Source: Candidatus Solibacter usitatus (GTDB lineage Bacteria; Acidobacteriota; Terriglobia; Bryobacterales; Bryobacteraceae). From it: 57,363 bases of DNA. Of the stretch, positions 41,869-50,269 are shown piece by piece. The notes beneath the pieces were generated by a model. That model had not been told where the DNA came from and ran no database searches. It saw only the letters and a program-made list of their open reading frames with translations. The translations under genes were made by a program, and so were the position numbers. Positions within the stretch are counted from its first letter, which is position 1; each line of letters starts with the position of its first letter. The stretch spans positions 1 to 57,363 of the forward strand of contig JACPVQ010000238.1 in the NCBI GenBank assembly GCA_016191645.1, read 5' to 3'.

Positions 41869-44800
41869 ATGAGCAAACCGATTCGTACTCTGTTCATTGG
41901 CGCGGCATTCGTAAGCGCCGCGTTCGCGCAAACCACGGCCACCATCGTCGGCGCCGTCACTGACCCGAGCGGCGCGGTGGTATCGAATGCAACGGTGACC
42001 GTAACCAATCAGGACACGGGATTGAAACGCACGGTCCGCAGCAACGATAGCGGCAACTACGTCGCGCCCGTGCTGCCCGTGGGCACCTACACCGTGGTTG
42101 GTGAAAACGCCGGCTTCAAGCGCAAATCCGTTACGGGCATCGTTCTGCAAGTGAATCAGGAGGCGCGCATCGACCTCGCTTTGGAAGTTGGCGCGACCAC
42201 CGAAACCGTTACGGTCAGCAGTTCGGCTTTGCTGCTACAAACGGAAAACGGAGTTGTGGGGCAAGTGATCGACAACAGCTACACGACCCAGATTCCGCTC
42301 AACAATCGCGACTTTTCGCAGTTGATCCTGCTCACGCCCGGCGCGGTGACGCGCCCCGGCGGGACGACGCTTGCCACGGGCGCGGCCACGGGCAGCAACG
42401 GCTCCGGCGTGGCCATCGGCGGCCGCGACAACCAGAACAATTTCATGATCGATGGAGCGAATAACAATGCGCGGCAGTTCGGCAACATTGCCATCAAGCC
42501 GTCCATCGACGCCATTGAAGAGTTCAAGGTCTTGTCGAATTCCTACTCCGCCGAGTTTGGATCGGCCGCCTTCGGCCAGGTGAACCTGATTACGAAATCG
42601 GGTACCAACGGGCTGCACGGCGCGCTGTTCGAATTCCTGCGCAATGACAAACTGGACGCCCGCAACTTCTTTCTTCCCAAGAAAAGCAAGTTGAACCGCA
42701 ACCAGTTTGGCGCGGCTGTCGGCGGACCCATCCGGCGCGATCACACGTTTTTCTTCTTCAACTACGAAGGTAATCGGGAACGGCGCGGTGTGGAGAGCTT
42801 CCGCTCCGTGCCCGTGGAGGCGTGGCGGAACGGCGACTTTTCCGGCATCGCGAACCTTGCCTTGCGCGATCCCGCCGGTACGGGTCCGTTTGCCGGCAAC
42901 CGCATCCCCACCAGCCGCTTCGTCAAGACGGCGACTGCATCCATCGCTCTTTGGCCAAAGCAGGATTTCGGCGGAGCAACGCAGATTTCGCAAAACCTGT
43001 TGGTCACCAGCCCGGACCAGTTCAACGACGATCAAGTCACGCTCAAGATGGACCACGACCTTACGTCGAAGGATCGTCTGAGCGGGCGTTACTCGCGCGC
43101 CGCGCGTGAGGAGATCACCACGCCCTCCCTGCCGTCGTTCGAACAAACGATTCCACCCCGCAATCAAGTGGAAGCGCTCACGCACACCCGCATCTGGAAT
43201 CCGCGCGTACTGAGCGAACTGCGTTTCGCTTACACGCGTTCGGAGTTCGTGCAGCGCAGTCCAAACACCGGAAAGACCGGTTTCTACGATCAATTCGGCA
43301 TCAACAACCCGCTGGCGGGATCGCAATTCGAAGGCGCGCCAACACTCACCTTCACCAACATCGCCCTTACTTCTTTCGGCGACGGAGATTTCAACACGCA
43401 GCGGGACATCTCCAATGAGTTTACTTACGCCGGCAGCCTCTCCTGGACGCGCGGCAATCATGCCATCAAGGGTGGATTCTCGTTGACCCGCTATCAGCAG
43501 AACACGCCTGGACCGGTCACCGGCTTGCGGCGCGGCAGTTTCAATTTCCGCGGCGATTTCACGGGCCAGGCGTTCGGCGATTTTTTGTTGGGGATTCCCT
43601 TTACTGCTTCGCGCGTGGTGGGCAAAGGTGTGGAGACTGGACGCTCCTGGTGGCACGGCTATTACTTTAATGACGATTGGAAAGTCTCCCGCAAACTTAC
43701 CGTCAATCTTGGACTGCGCTACGAATACGTCAGCCCCTTGCTCGATGTGCTCAATCGCCGCTCCAGCTTTTGGCCGCTGTCAAACGACTACAACACCGGC
43801 CAGCGTGGACAAGTCGTGGTTGCCAATAGCCCCGAAGCGAAGAGCGTTCTCAATTTGAGCGGCGTTGGATTACAGTCCGTATATGCGCCGGACCGCAACA
43901 ATTGGGCGCCGCGTTTTGGGTTTGCCTACAGCCTGAATCCGAAATCGGTGGTGCGCGGAGCGTACGGTATTTTCTACACCAACTCGCAGAACTTTGTGAA
44001 CAATTTCGTGATCAACCGCCGCCAGCCGCCGTTCGCCGAAACGCAGCAAATTACCTCGTCCACGGCGCGCCCCGAAATTAACATCGCGAATCCTTTTATC
44101 AACGCCGCCGCCGCATTGGTGATCGGCACGCAGAACATCAATCCCCGTTTCAAGGAAGGCTACACGCAGCAGTGGAACCTGGTTTATCAACGGCAGTTCG
44201 GAGCGGGCATTAATGTGGAGGCGGCTTATGTGGCGTCGAAGGGTACGAACCTGGGAGAGTTGGTGTTCTACAACATCCCGACTCCCGGCCCCACTGCCAC
44301 CATTCAGGCGCGGCGTCCGTTCCCGCTTTGGGGAACCGCGCTGAGCCTGGATGCCTACGTAAACTCCAGCTACAACACACTGCAGATGAAGGCCCAGAAG
44401 AGGTTCGCCGGCGGCTTGTCTTTCCTCGCCGCTTATACCTACGGCAAGTCGATTGACCTGTCGAGCGAGCGCGGTTCGGGCGACCGCGGCGGCGGATTCG
44501 ACAGCAGCGGAAACGTCCGCGACTTGCGCGCATCCAGGGCGCTGTCGGGATTCGACGTTCGCCACCGGCTTGTCGTCAGCTACGTCTATGCGCTTCCCAT
44601 CGGGCGCGGGAAAAGCCTTCTTCGCGACATCGGCCCCGCAGCGAACCTGCTCTTCGGCGGTTGGGAGATCAGCGGCATTACGCAGTTCCAGGGTGGTTTC
44701 CCGTTCACGCCCGTGATGTCCGCCGATATCAATGGCGATGGAATCCCGGACCGCCCGGATCTGGTGGGTCCGGTGACCATCAATTCGCGCGACCCGCGAT

Positions 44801-45129
44801 GTTACATTGTCGATCGGCGTAACGCCGCCTGCGGTGTAAGCACTTCGTCCTTTGTCGATCTGCCCGCGGGCAGCACCCGCTTTGGAACCTCCGGGCGAAA
44901 CATTCTCATCGGCCCCGGAATGAGCCTTTGGGACATGGGCATTTCCAAGAACACGCGTTTGCGCGAGCGCATGAACTTGCAGTTTCGCTGGGAGATGTTC
45001 AATATGTTCAACCATACGAACTTCAATCAGCCCGCGCGAACCGTGAACATCGCTTCGCCTGCCTTTGGCGTGATCACGTCCGCGCAGCGGCCGCGGGAGA
45101 TGCAATTCGGCTTGAAGCTCGGATTTTGA
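41869..45129 (+). CDS. TonB-dependent receptor with carboxypeptidase-regulatory domain (Oar-like)
   Basis: This 1086-residue outer-membrane protein starts at ATG 41869, behind AAAGGGG. It has a signal peptide (MSKPIRTLFIGAAFVSAAFAQ) and a carboxypeptidase-regulatory beta-sandwich at residues 22-105 (GAVTDPSGAVVSNATVTVTNQDTGL). A plug domain follows (NRDFSQLILLTPGAV, FMIDGANNNARQFGN, ALFEFLRNDKLDARNFF), then a large barrel ending REMQFGLKLGF. It probably takes up large substrates or bound ligands through TonB. Confidence 0.93.
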   Translation: MSKPIRTLFIGAAFVSAAFAQTTATIVGAVTDPSGAVVSNATVTVTNQDTGLKRTVRSNDSGNYVAPVLPVGTYTVVGENAGFKRKSVTGIVLQVNQEARIDLALEVGATTETVTVSSSALLLQTENGVVGQVIDNSYTTQIPLNNRDFSQLILLTPGAVTRPGGTTLATGAATGSNGSGVAIGGRDNQNNFMIDGANNNARQFGNIAIKPSIDAIEEFKVLSNSYSAEFGSAAFGQVNLITKSGTNGLHGALFEFLRNDKLDARNFFLPKKSKLNRNQFGAAVGGPIRRDHTFFFFNYEGNRERRGVESFRSVPVEAWRNGDFSGIANLALRDPAGTGPFAGNRIPTSRFVKTATASIALWPKQDFGGATQISQNLLVTSPDQFNDDQVTLKMDHDLTSKDRLSGRYSRAAREEITTPSLPSFEQTIPPRNQVEALTHTRIWNPRVLSELRFAYTRSEFVQRSPNTGKTGFYDQFGINNPLAGSQFEGAPTLTFTNIALTSFGDGDFNTQRDISNEFTYAGSLSWTRGNHAIKGGFSLTRYQQNTPGPVTGLRRGSFNFRGDFTGQAFGDFLLGIPFTASRVVGKGVETGRSWWHGYYFNDDWKVSRKLTVNLGLRYEYVSPLLDVLNRRSSFWPLSNDYNTGQRGQVVVANSPEAKSVLNLSGVGLQSVYAPDRNNWAPRFGFAYSLNPKSVVRGAYGIFYTNSQNFVNNFVINRRQPPFAETQQITSSTARPEINIANPFINAAAALVIGTQNINPRFKEGYTQQWNLVYQRQFGAGINVEAAYVASKGTNLGELVFYNIPTPGPTATIQARRPFPLWGTALSLDAYVNSSYNTLQMKAQKRFAGGLSFLAAYTYGKSIDLSSERGSGDRGGGFDSSGNVRDLRASRALSGFDVRHRLVVSYVYALPIGRGKSLLRDIGPAANLLFGGWEISGITQFQGGFPFTPVMSADINGDGIPDRPDLVGPVTINSRDPRCYIVDRRNAACGVSTSSFVDLPAGSTRFGTSGRNILIGPGMSLWDMGISKNTRLRERMNLQFRWEMFNMFNHTNFNQPARTVNIASPAFGVITSAQRPREMQFGLKLGF

Positions 45130-45319
45130 GATTCCCCGCCGCGGTACTCCAAGCCGTTGCCCGCGTCCAATCTGCAAACGCGCGACGTAGGACCTCGAAC
45201 AACTTCACCGGGACGAAGGGTCATGGATCCGCGACTCGTAGACCGAGTTTTCATCGGCGTACGCCGCTTCGAACTGCCCGCGTCCGACCAGTCACCACGT
45301 GGCATCTTCCACGCAACGG

Positions 45320-46996
45320 CTACTGAAACCCGACCAGCTTCGTCGTCGTGTCGGAGTACGTCAGCAGAAACACATCCAACCCCGGCACGTTCGCGCGGAC
45401 CTGGTCGTCGCCTTGCAGCCACGTAGTTACATTGAGCGCTCCGGTCGCGATGCCGAACGTCGATGCCGACACGGGCAGCAGAGACAGCACATCCGCCGGC
45501 ACGGTAAACGATCCGGCGGAAGCGCGTTCGGTACAGCTGAATCCTGCGCCGGAGCCCGCGGTGGGGTAAGAGAATCCTGTGATTGCCACGTACTGATTCG
45601 CCGTGCCGCCGGTCCAGGTAATGGTCAACGGACGCGTTCTCGGAACGTTCGTGATCGCCGCCTGATTCGACCACGTAACGGGAGCGGCTATCTGCATGCT
45701 CGCCGTGAATGAGCCCACCGCTGATCCGCCACCGCCGTTGTCTACCGTGTAACTGCCCGGAACCAGGAAGTCCGGCAGTGATTGTCCTGCGCCCGGCAGT
45801 CCTGGCAAATTCGGAGGCGTGCCGCCGAGCGCGCCGTGATAGACGCCCGCGGGTCCGGACGGCGTCAACGGCTTCGTGGCAACCGGTCCCTTTACGTTGA
45901 TCGCCGCTCCGGCATCCAATCCAGGCGCGGTGGTCACCGCGTCGATCGATCCCGTCGTCCGCGACGGAAACACGGTGCACGTTCCGAACGGCGGAATTCC
46001 GAATCCCTCCGAAACGCCGCGCGCGGCGTTGAGCGTATCGGCATCGTAGCGAAGAAACGCGGCGTCTCCCGTATCGTTGTTGCCTGCAAGCGATCCGAAG
46101 ATGGGTACCGTAATCTGCAAGCGGCTGCGTCCCAAGGTGACCACGCCGACGTTCAGACTGCCGCCCGAGGCAAGGCGATCCAGATCCGCCGCCGTGAAAC
46201 TGCCCGGCACGGCGCAGCGCGCGGACGAACTGGAAATGGCCATGCTCGTGAAATTGCTCACACCGCCCGCTGTGCGAACGGTCAGTGGCAAATAGCAGCC
46301 TTCCTGCGCATCGGAAGGAACCACGAAACTGATCTGATCCAGGCCCGGAGCAGGGCGGCTCTTATGAATCACACGCGCCGTCTTGTCGCCGATGAGCACC
46401 GTCACGTCAACGGGAAGATTACGCGTCGTGGGTTGATCGCCCGCCAGCGCGCCGAGTCCGGTCCCTGTGATCGTGTACACGCCGCCGGGTTTTCCGGATG
46501 TGGTCAGCGAGTTGTACGGGCCGGGCATCGGCGTCGCCGCCTGCGCGGTCCACGCGGGCCCGCCCCCCGATCCGCTGCGCGTGAAAATGCCGAAGGCTGC
46601 TTGCACCACTTGAAACGACGACGCCGCGCTGGTTTGGCCGTTGAAGGACACCGTCACGGTCGCGCTGCCCGTGGGCGTGGCGGAGGGAAGGAGCGCGGCT
46701 ACTCTTGTCGCCGACGCATACAACACCGGCACGGTAACCGTGTTCCCCTGCGCGGTCACTCGAACGGAAGTGCCGCCCAACTCATTGGAAAGCGACGCCG
46801 CTGCTGCCCGCACGGCTTCCGCCGGACCGAGACCCGTTCCAACGATTGCCAGGATCGATCCCTGCGCGATGCCGGAATTGGGCAATGTGCCGTCCGTCAT
46901 GCCGGCCGCATTCACGACGCCGCCCGGCGAGATAGTGGGCTGCGCCCATGCGGAACCCACAGCCAGTGCAATCAACAAAGAGAGTCTGCCGGACAT
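45320..46996 (-). CDS. secreted protein with IPT/TIGR03437-type repeats
   Basis: This 558-residue protein has a signal peptide (MSGRLSLLIALAVGSAWAQ). Residues 20-260 hold two IPT/TIGR03437-like segments (GGVVNAAGMTDGTLPNSGIAQGSILAIVGTGLGPAEA, YTITGTGLGALAGDQPTTRNLPVDVTVLIGDK), a hallmark of Solibacter-type secreted proteins. The C-terminal 300 residues are beta-rich with no recognised family. It may be an adhesin or a carbohydrate-binding cell-surface protein. It follows the SpoIIE phosphatase gene closely. ATG 47014 is an alternative start. Confidence 0.75.
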   Translation of the reverse strand: MSGRLSLLIALAVGSAWAQPTISPGGVVNAAGMTDGTLPNSGIAQGSILAIVGTGLGPAEAVRAAAASLSNELGGTSVRVTAQGNTVTVPVLYASATRVAALLPSATPTGSATVTVSFNGQTSAASSFQVVQAAFGIFTRSGSGGGPAWTAQAATPMPGPYNSLTTSGKPGGVYTITGTGLGALAGDQPTTRNLPVDVTVLIGDKTARVIHKSRPAPGLDQISFVVPSDAQEGCYLPLTVRTAGGVSNFTSMAISSSSARCAVPGSFTAADLDRLASGGSLNVGVVTLGRSRLQITVPIFGSLAGNNDTGDAAFLRYDADTLNAARGVSEGFGIPPFGTCTVFPSRTTGSIDAVTTAPGLDAGAAINVKGPVATKPLTPSGPAGVYHGALGGTPPNLPGLPGAGQSLPDFLVPGSYTVDNGGGGSAVGSFTASMQIAAPVTWSNQAAITNVPRTRPLTITWTGGTANQYVAITGFSYPTAGSGAGFSCTERASAGSFTVPADVLSLLPVSASTFGIATGALNVTTWLQGDDQVRANVPGLDVFLLTYSDTTTKLVGFQ

Positions 46997-47003
46997 AGAT
47001 GCC

Positions 47004-48167
47004 TCAACCTTCATACCGCAGCGCCATCGCTGTAATGTCGTCGCTCTGAATGGCGCCCGCGCAGTGTGTTCCCACGTCTGCTAAAACATCGCCCACCATC
47101 CGCTCGACTGTCCCATTCTTCGCATTCTCCAGCACACTGAGCAGCCGCTCATCGGAAAACGGATTCAACTCCTTGTCTTCCGCCTCGGTGACCCCGTCAG
47201 TGTAAAGGAAGATTGTTTCACCGGGCCGCAGATCAATGGTCTCCGTCATGAACTGAGCTTTTTCCAGGATGCCCACCACCATCCCGCCTTCCACGTCCAT
47301 CACTCGCGCGCCATCCTTGGCGGAGACCAAATAAGGAGGGTTATGTCCGCCGACGCTGTATTCCAACTGCCCTGTCTTCGTATTGAGAATGCCGTAGAAA
47401 ATAGTGACGAACATGGACGGATCGCTCTGGCGGTAGAGCACGGAGTTGGCGTATCGCAGGCAGTCCGCCGCCGCGCCGCCCTGCATCGCGGTAGCGCGGA
47501 TGAGCGTGCGGCTGACGGCCATGAAGATGGCCGCGGGAACGCCCTTTCCGGAAACATCGCCAATCACGACGCCCAGGCGGTCGTCATCAATGAAGAAGAA
47601 GTCGTAGAAATCGCCGCCCACGTGGCGGGCGGGCGTCATCGATGCATAGATGGAAAACTCCTTTCTGTCCGGAAAGGGAGGAAAGACGCGGGGCAGAATG
47701 GATTGTTGAATGCGCGTGGCCACGCTCAACTCGTGCTGAATCGCCGTCAATCGATGGCGAGCCTGTTCGCCTTGCTTGATCTCGTCCAATGCATTGCGGG
47801 TTTTCCTGATGGTGACTTCGAAATCGTCGAAGTCGATAGGCTTCATCAGAAAGTCATACGCGCCGCGATTCATCGCCGTGCGGATGTTCTGCATGTCCCC
47901 GTACGCCGACACGATCACGGTCTTCAGCGGGCGGTTCACATCGCCCAGGCGCAGCAGGAAGGTAAGGCCGTCCATCACGGGCATGTTGATATCGCTCATG
48001 ATGAGGTCGATGCTCTCATCTCCGCTCAGCTTGTCCAGCGCCTCCTGTCCGTTGCCGGCGAAGACGAACTCGAATTTTCGTTCTTTCAATTCCTTGCGGA
48101 ATCTCTGACGGAGCAACAGCTCGAGATCCGGCTCGTCATCCACTACCAGAATCTTGAAAGCTTCCAT
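47004..48167 (-). CDS. response regulator with SpoIIE-type PP2C phosphatase output
   Basis: This is a 387-residue signalling protein. Residues 1-120 are a receiver domain with D59 (LIMSDINMP) as phosphoacceptor and K109 in FLMKP. A short coiled-coil linker follows (ALDEIKQGEQARHRLTAIQHELSVATRIQQSILP). Residues 165-387 are an RsbU/SpoIIE phosphatase (HVGGDFYDFFFIDDDRLGVVIGDVSGKGVPAAIFMA, YTDGVTEAED, DDITAMALRY). It would dephosphorylate an anti-sigma antagonist when phosphorylated. It lies 3 bp after the hybrid kinase gene. Confidence 0.93.
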   Translation of the reverse strand: MEAFKILVVDDEPDLELLLRQRFRKELKERKFEFVFAGNGQEALDKLSGDESIDLIMSDINMPVMDGLTFLLRLGDVNRPLKTVIVSAYGDMQNIRTAMNRGAYDFLMKPIDFDDFEVTIRKTRNALDEIKQGEQARHRLTAIQHELSVATRIQQSILPRVFPPFPDRKEFSIYASMTPARHVGGDFYDFFFIDDDRLGVVIGDVSGKGVPAAIFMAVSRTLIRATAMQGGAAADCLRYANSVLYRQSDPSMFVTIFYGILNTKTGQLEYSVGGHNPPYLVSAKDGARVMDVEGGMVVGILEKAQFMTETIDLRPGETIFLYTDGVTEAEDKELNPFSDERLLSVLENAKNGTVERMVGDVLADVGTHCAGAIQSDDITAMALRYEG

Positions 48168-48170
48168 CCT

Positions 48171-49877
48171 CTAAACCTCCCTCGCGGCCGGCGAACCAGG
48201 CGCGCTCTCTTTGGGTAATTTAATAATGAACTCGGCGTATTCGCCCTCCACGCTCTCCACTCGCAATTCTCCGCGGTGGGCATGAACGACGATGTCTTGA
48301 GTAATCGAAAGGCCCAGCCCGGTTCCCACGCCGGCGGGCTTCGTAGTAAAAAACGGATTGAAAATCTTGTCCAGGTTTTCCTGAGAGATGCCTTTGCCGT
48401 TGTCGCGAATGCGGATCTCCACGTAACTGCCTGCATTGCGCGTGCGCAGCGAAATCTCCGGCTGGTACTCTCTTCCCAACCCTTTGCTCTTCTCATGCAC
48501 GGAGTGGCAGGCGTTGGTGACAATGTTCAGGAAAACGCGGCTCAACTGCTGCGGCACGGCGGTAATCTCTCCAATCGCGGCATCCAAATCGTTGCGAATG
48601 GTGCAATTGAAATCGGGGTGCTGCGCGCGCAAGCCGTGATAGGCGAGGTTGACATCGGAGGAGAGCAGCGCATTGATATCGGTTTTCTGCTGGTCGCCCG
48701 CCTGCCCCCGCGAATGGAGCAGCATCGCCTTCACGATGCTGTCGGCGCGCTTCCCATGCTCCTGAATCTTTCCCACGCTCTGATCCAGATTGGCGAGAAT
48801 CTCCCGCACATCCTCCGTCAGTTCCCCCACCTCTTCGCGCAGTTCCCCGGTGAGGCTGAGGGCCACTTCGGCGAAGTTGGTCACGAAGTTCAGCGGATTC
48901 TTGATCTCGTGCGCGATGCCCGCGGACACCGCCCCCAGGGATGCCAGCCGCTCCTGGACAATCAATTGATCCTGGGCCATTTTCAACGTGCGTAGCGCTT
49001 CTTCCAGATCGGCCGTTTTCTTGCGCTCCAGGTCGCGCAGACGTTTCTTCTCGATACAAGCGCCCACGCGCGCCTTGAGCAGCACCGGATCGAACGGCTT
49101 GGGCAGATAGTCTTCCGCACCCATCTCAATGCATCGCACGACGCTTTGAATCTCATCCAGAGCCGAGATCATGATCACCGGAATGGCGGCCAGCGCTTCG
49201 CCGCTCTTCATCGCCGCCAGCACCTGGTAGCCGTCCATCCCCGGCATCATGATGTCGAGCAGCATCAACTCAATACCGCCTTCGCGGGCAATTTCCAGGG
49301 CCTGCTCGCCGCCGGATGCCTGCACTACGCGATAACCTTGACGCTCCAGCCGGCGGCTCAGCATGTCGCGATTGGATTCATTGTCATCCACCACCAGCAC
49401 GCGCTGCGATTCCTGATCCAACTCGCCGGCGAGTTTCTCCTGCGGCTGCTTCCCTTCCGGCGGCGGCGGCTGCTGCGGCCGTTCCATCATGCGCGCCGCA
49501 AGCTCCATCAGCCGCGCCGACGCCGCGCGAATCGTTTCCAGGTCTTTCTTCGCGCCCTCGCCGCACGATTCCAGCAGCGCCGCGGCATCGCGCGCAATGC
49601 CGTCCGCGGGCCCGCGCAAATCCTCGCGCAGCGCGGCGAGATCCTCTTCCGTGACGTGATGCTTATGCGGCGAGAGCGTGTTTTGAATCACCGCCACCAG
49701 TTCTTTGGCCGTATCGACGACGCGCTGCATTGCCCCGCCGAATGCCGCATCGCCGCGATCCTCGGCATCTTCCATCAACATCTCGCCGTAGCCGATGATG
49801 TGGTTCAAAGGCGTGCGTAAATCATGGCGCAGTTCGGCGATGGCACGTTCTTCGGAAGCGTGCTCGCCGCCGCTCAT
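48171..49877 (-). CDS. hybrid sensor kinase with two HisKA domains around a receiver
   Basis: This 568-residue cytoplasmic protein starts at ATG 49877, overlapping the upstream regulator gene by 4 bp. An N-terminal HisKA motif RHDLRTPLNH has H18. Residues 159-275 are a receiver with D208 and K260. A second HisKA has H323 in AHEIKNPLN, and an HATPase follows (NIVTNACHSV, DNGKGISQENLDKIFNPFFTTK, GTGLGLSIT). No TM segment or sensory domain is present, so input comes from the neighbouring receiver. The first HisKA lacks its own ATPase and may only dimerise or accept phosphate. Confidence 0.9.
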   Translation of the reverse strand: MSGGEHASEERAIAELRHDLRTPLNHIIGYGEMLMEDAEDRGDAAFGGAMQRVVDTAKELVAVIQNTLSPHKHHVTEEDLAALREDLRGPADGIARDAAALLESCGEGAKKDLETIRAASARLMELAARMMERPQQPPPPEGKQPQEKLAGELDQESQRVLVVDDNESNRDMLSRRLERQGYRVVQASGGEQALEIAREGGIELMLLDIMMPGMDGYQVLAAMKSGEALAAIPVIMISALDEIQSVVRCIEMGAEDYLPKPFDPVLLKARVGACIEKKRLRDLERKKTADLEEALRTLKMAQDQLIVQERLASLGAVSAGIAHEIKNPLNFVTNFAEVALSLTGELREEVGELTEDVREILANLDQSVGKIQEHGKRADSIVKAMLLHSRGQAGDQQKTDINALLSSDVNLAYHGLRAQHPDFNCTIRNDLDAAIGEITAVPQQLSRVFLNIVTNACHSVHEKSKGLGREYQPEISLRTRNAGSYVEIRIRDNGKGISQENLDKIFNPFFTTKPAGVGTGLGLSITQDIVVHAHRGELRVESVEGEYAEFIIKLPKESAPGSPAAREV

Positions 49878-50248
49878 GATGCCGTCTTGGGAAGCAGGTT
49901 TTCGATCTTTTCCAGCAGCCGGGGAAGTTCGATCGGCTTCGTGTCGTAATCGTCGCAGCCCGCCTGCATCGCCTGCTCGCGATCGCCGGCCATGGCGTGC
50001 GCGGTGAGCGCAATCACCGGAATCGCTTTTGTGACCGGCTCCTGCTTGATGCGCCGGGTCGCTTCCCAACCATCCATCACGGGAAGACTCATGTCCATGA
50101 GAATCAAATCCGGACTCTCGGAATGCGCCTTCGACACGCCTTCCGCGCCGTCCACAGCCATGACCACCTGATAGCCTTTGCGCTCCAACCGGCGCGACAG
50201 CATGTCCCGGTTCATCTCGTTATCTTCCACCAGCAGGATTTTCGGCAC
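49874..50248 (-). CDS. single-domain response regulator (CheY-like)
   Basis: This 124-residue stand-alone receiver has VEDNEMNRDMLSRRLERKGY, D52 in LMDMSLP and a conserved KP motif near the end. No output domain is present. Its strong similarity to the receiver inside the downstream hybrid kinase (ESNRDMLSRRLERQGYRVV) suggests they arose by duplication. It overlaps the kinase gene by 4 bp and probably passes phosphate to or from it. Confidence 0.92.
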   Translation of the reverse strand: MPKILLVEDNEMNRDMLSRRLERKGYQVVMAVDGAEGVSKAHSESPDLILMDMSLPVMDGWEATRRIKQEPVTKAIPVIALTAHAMAGDREQAMQAGCDDYDTKPIELPRLLEKIENLLPKTAS

Positions 50249-50269
50249 GTTCCTCGTTGCAACCTAACC

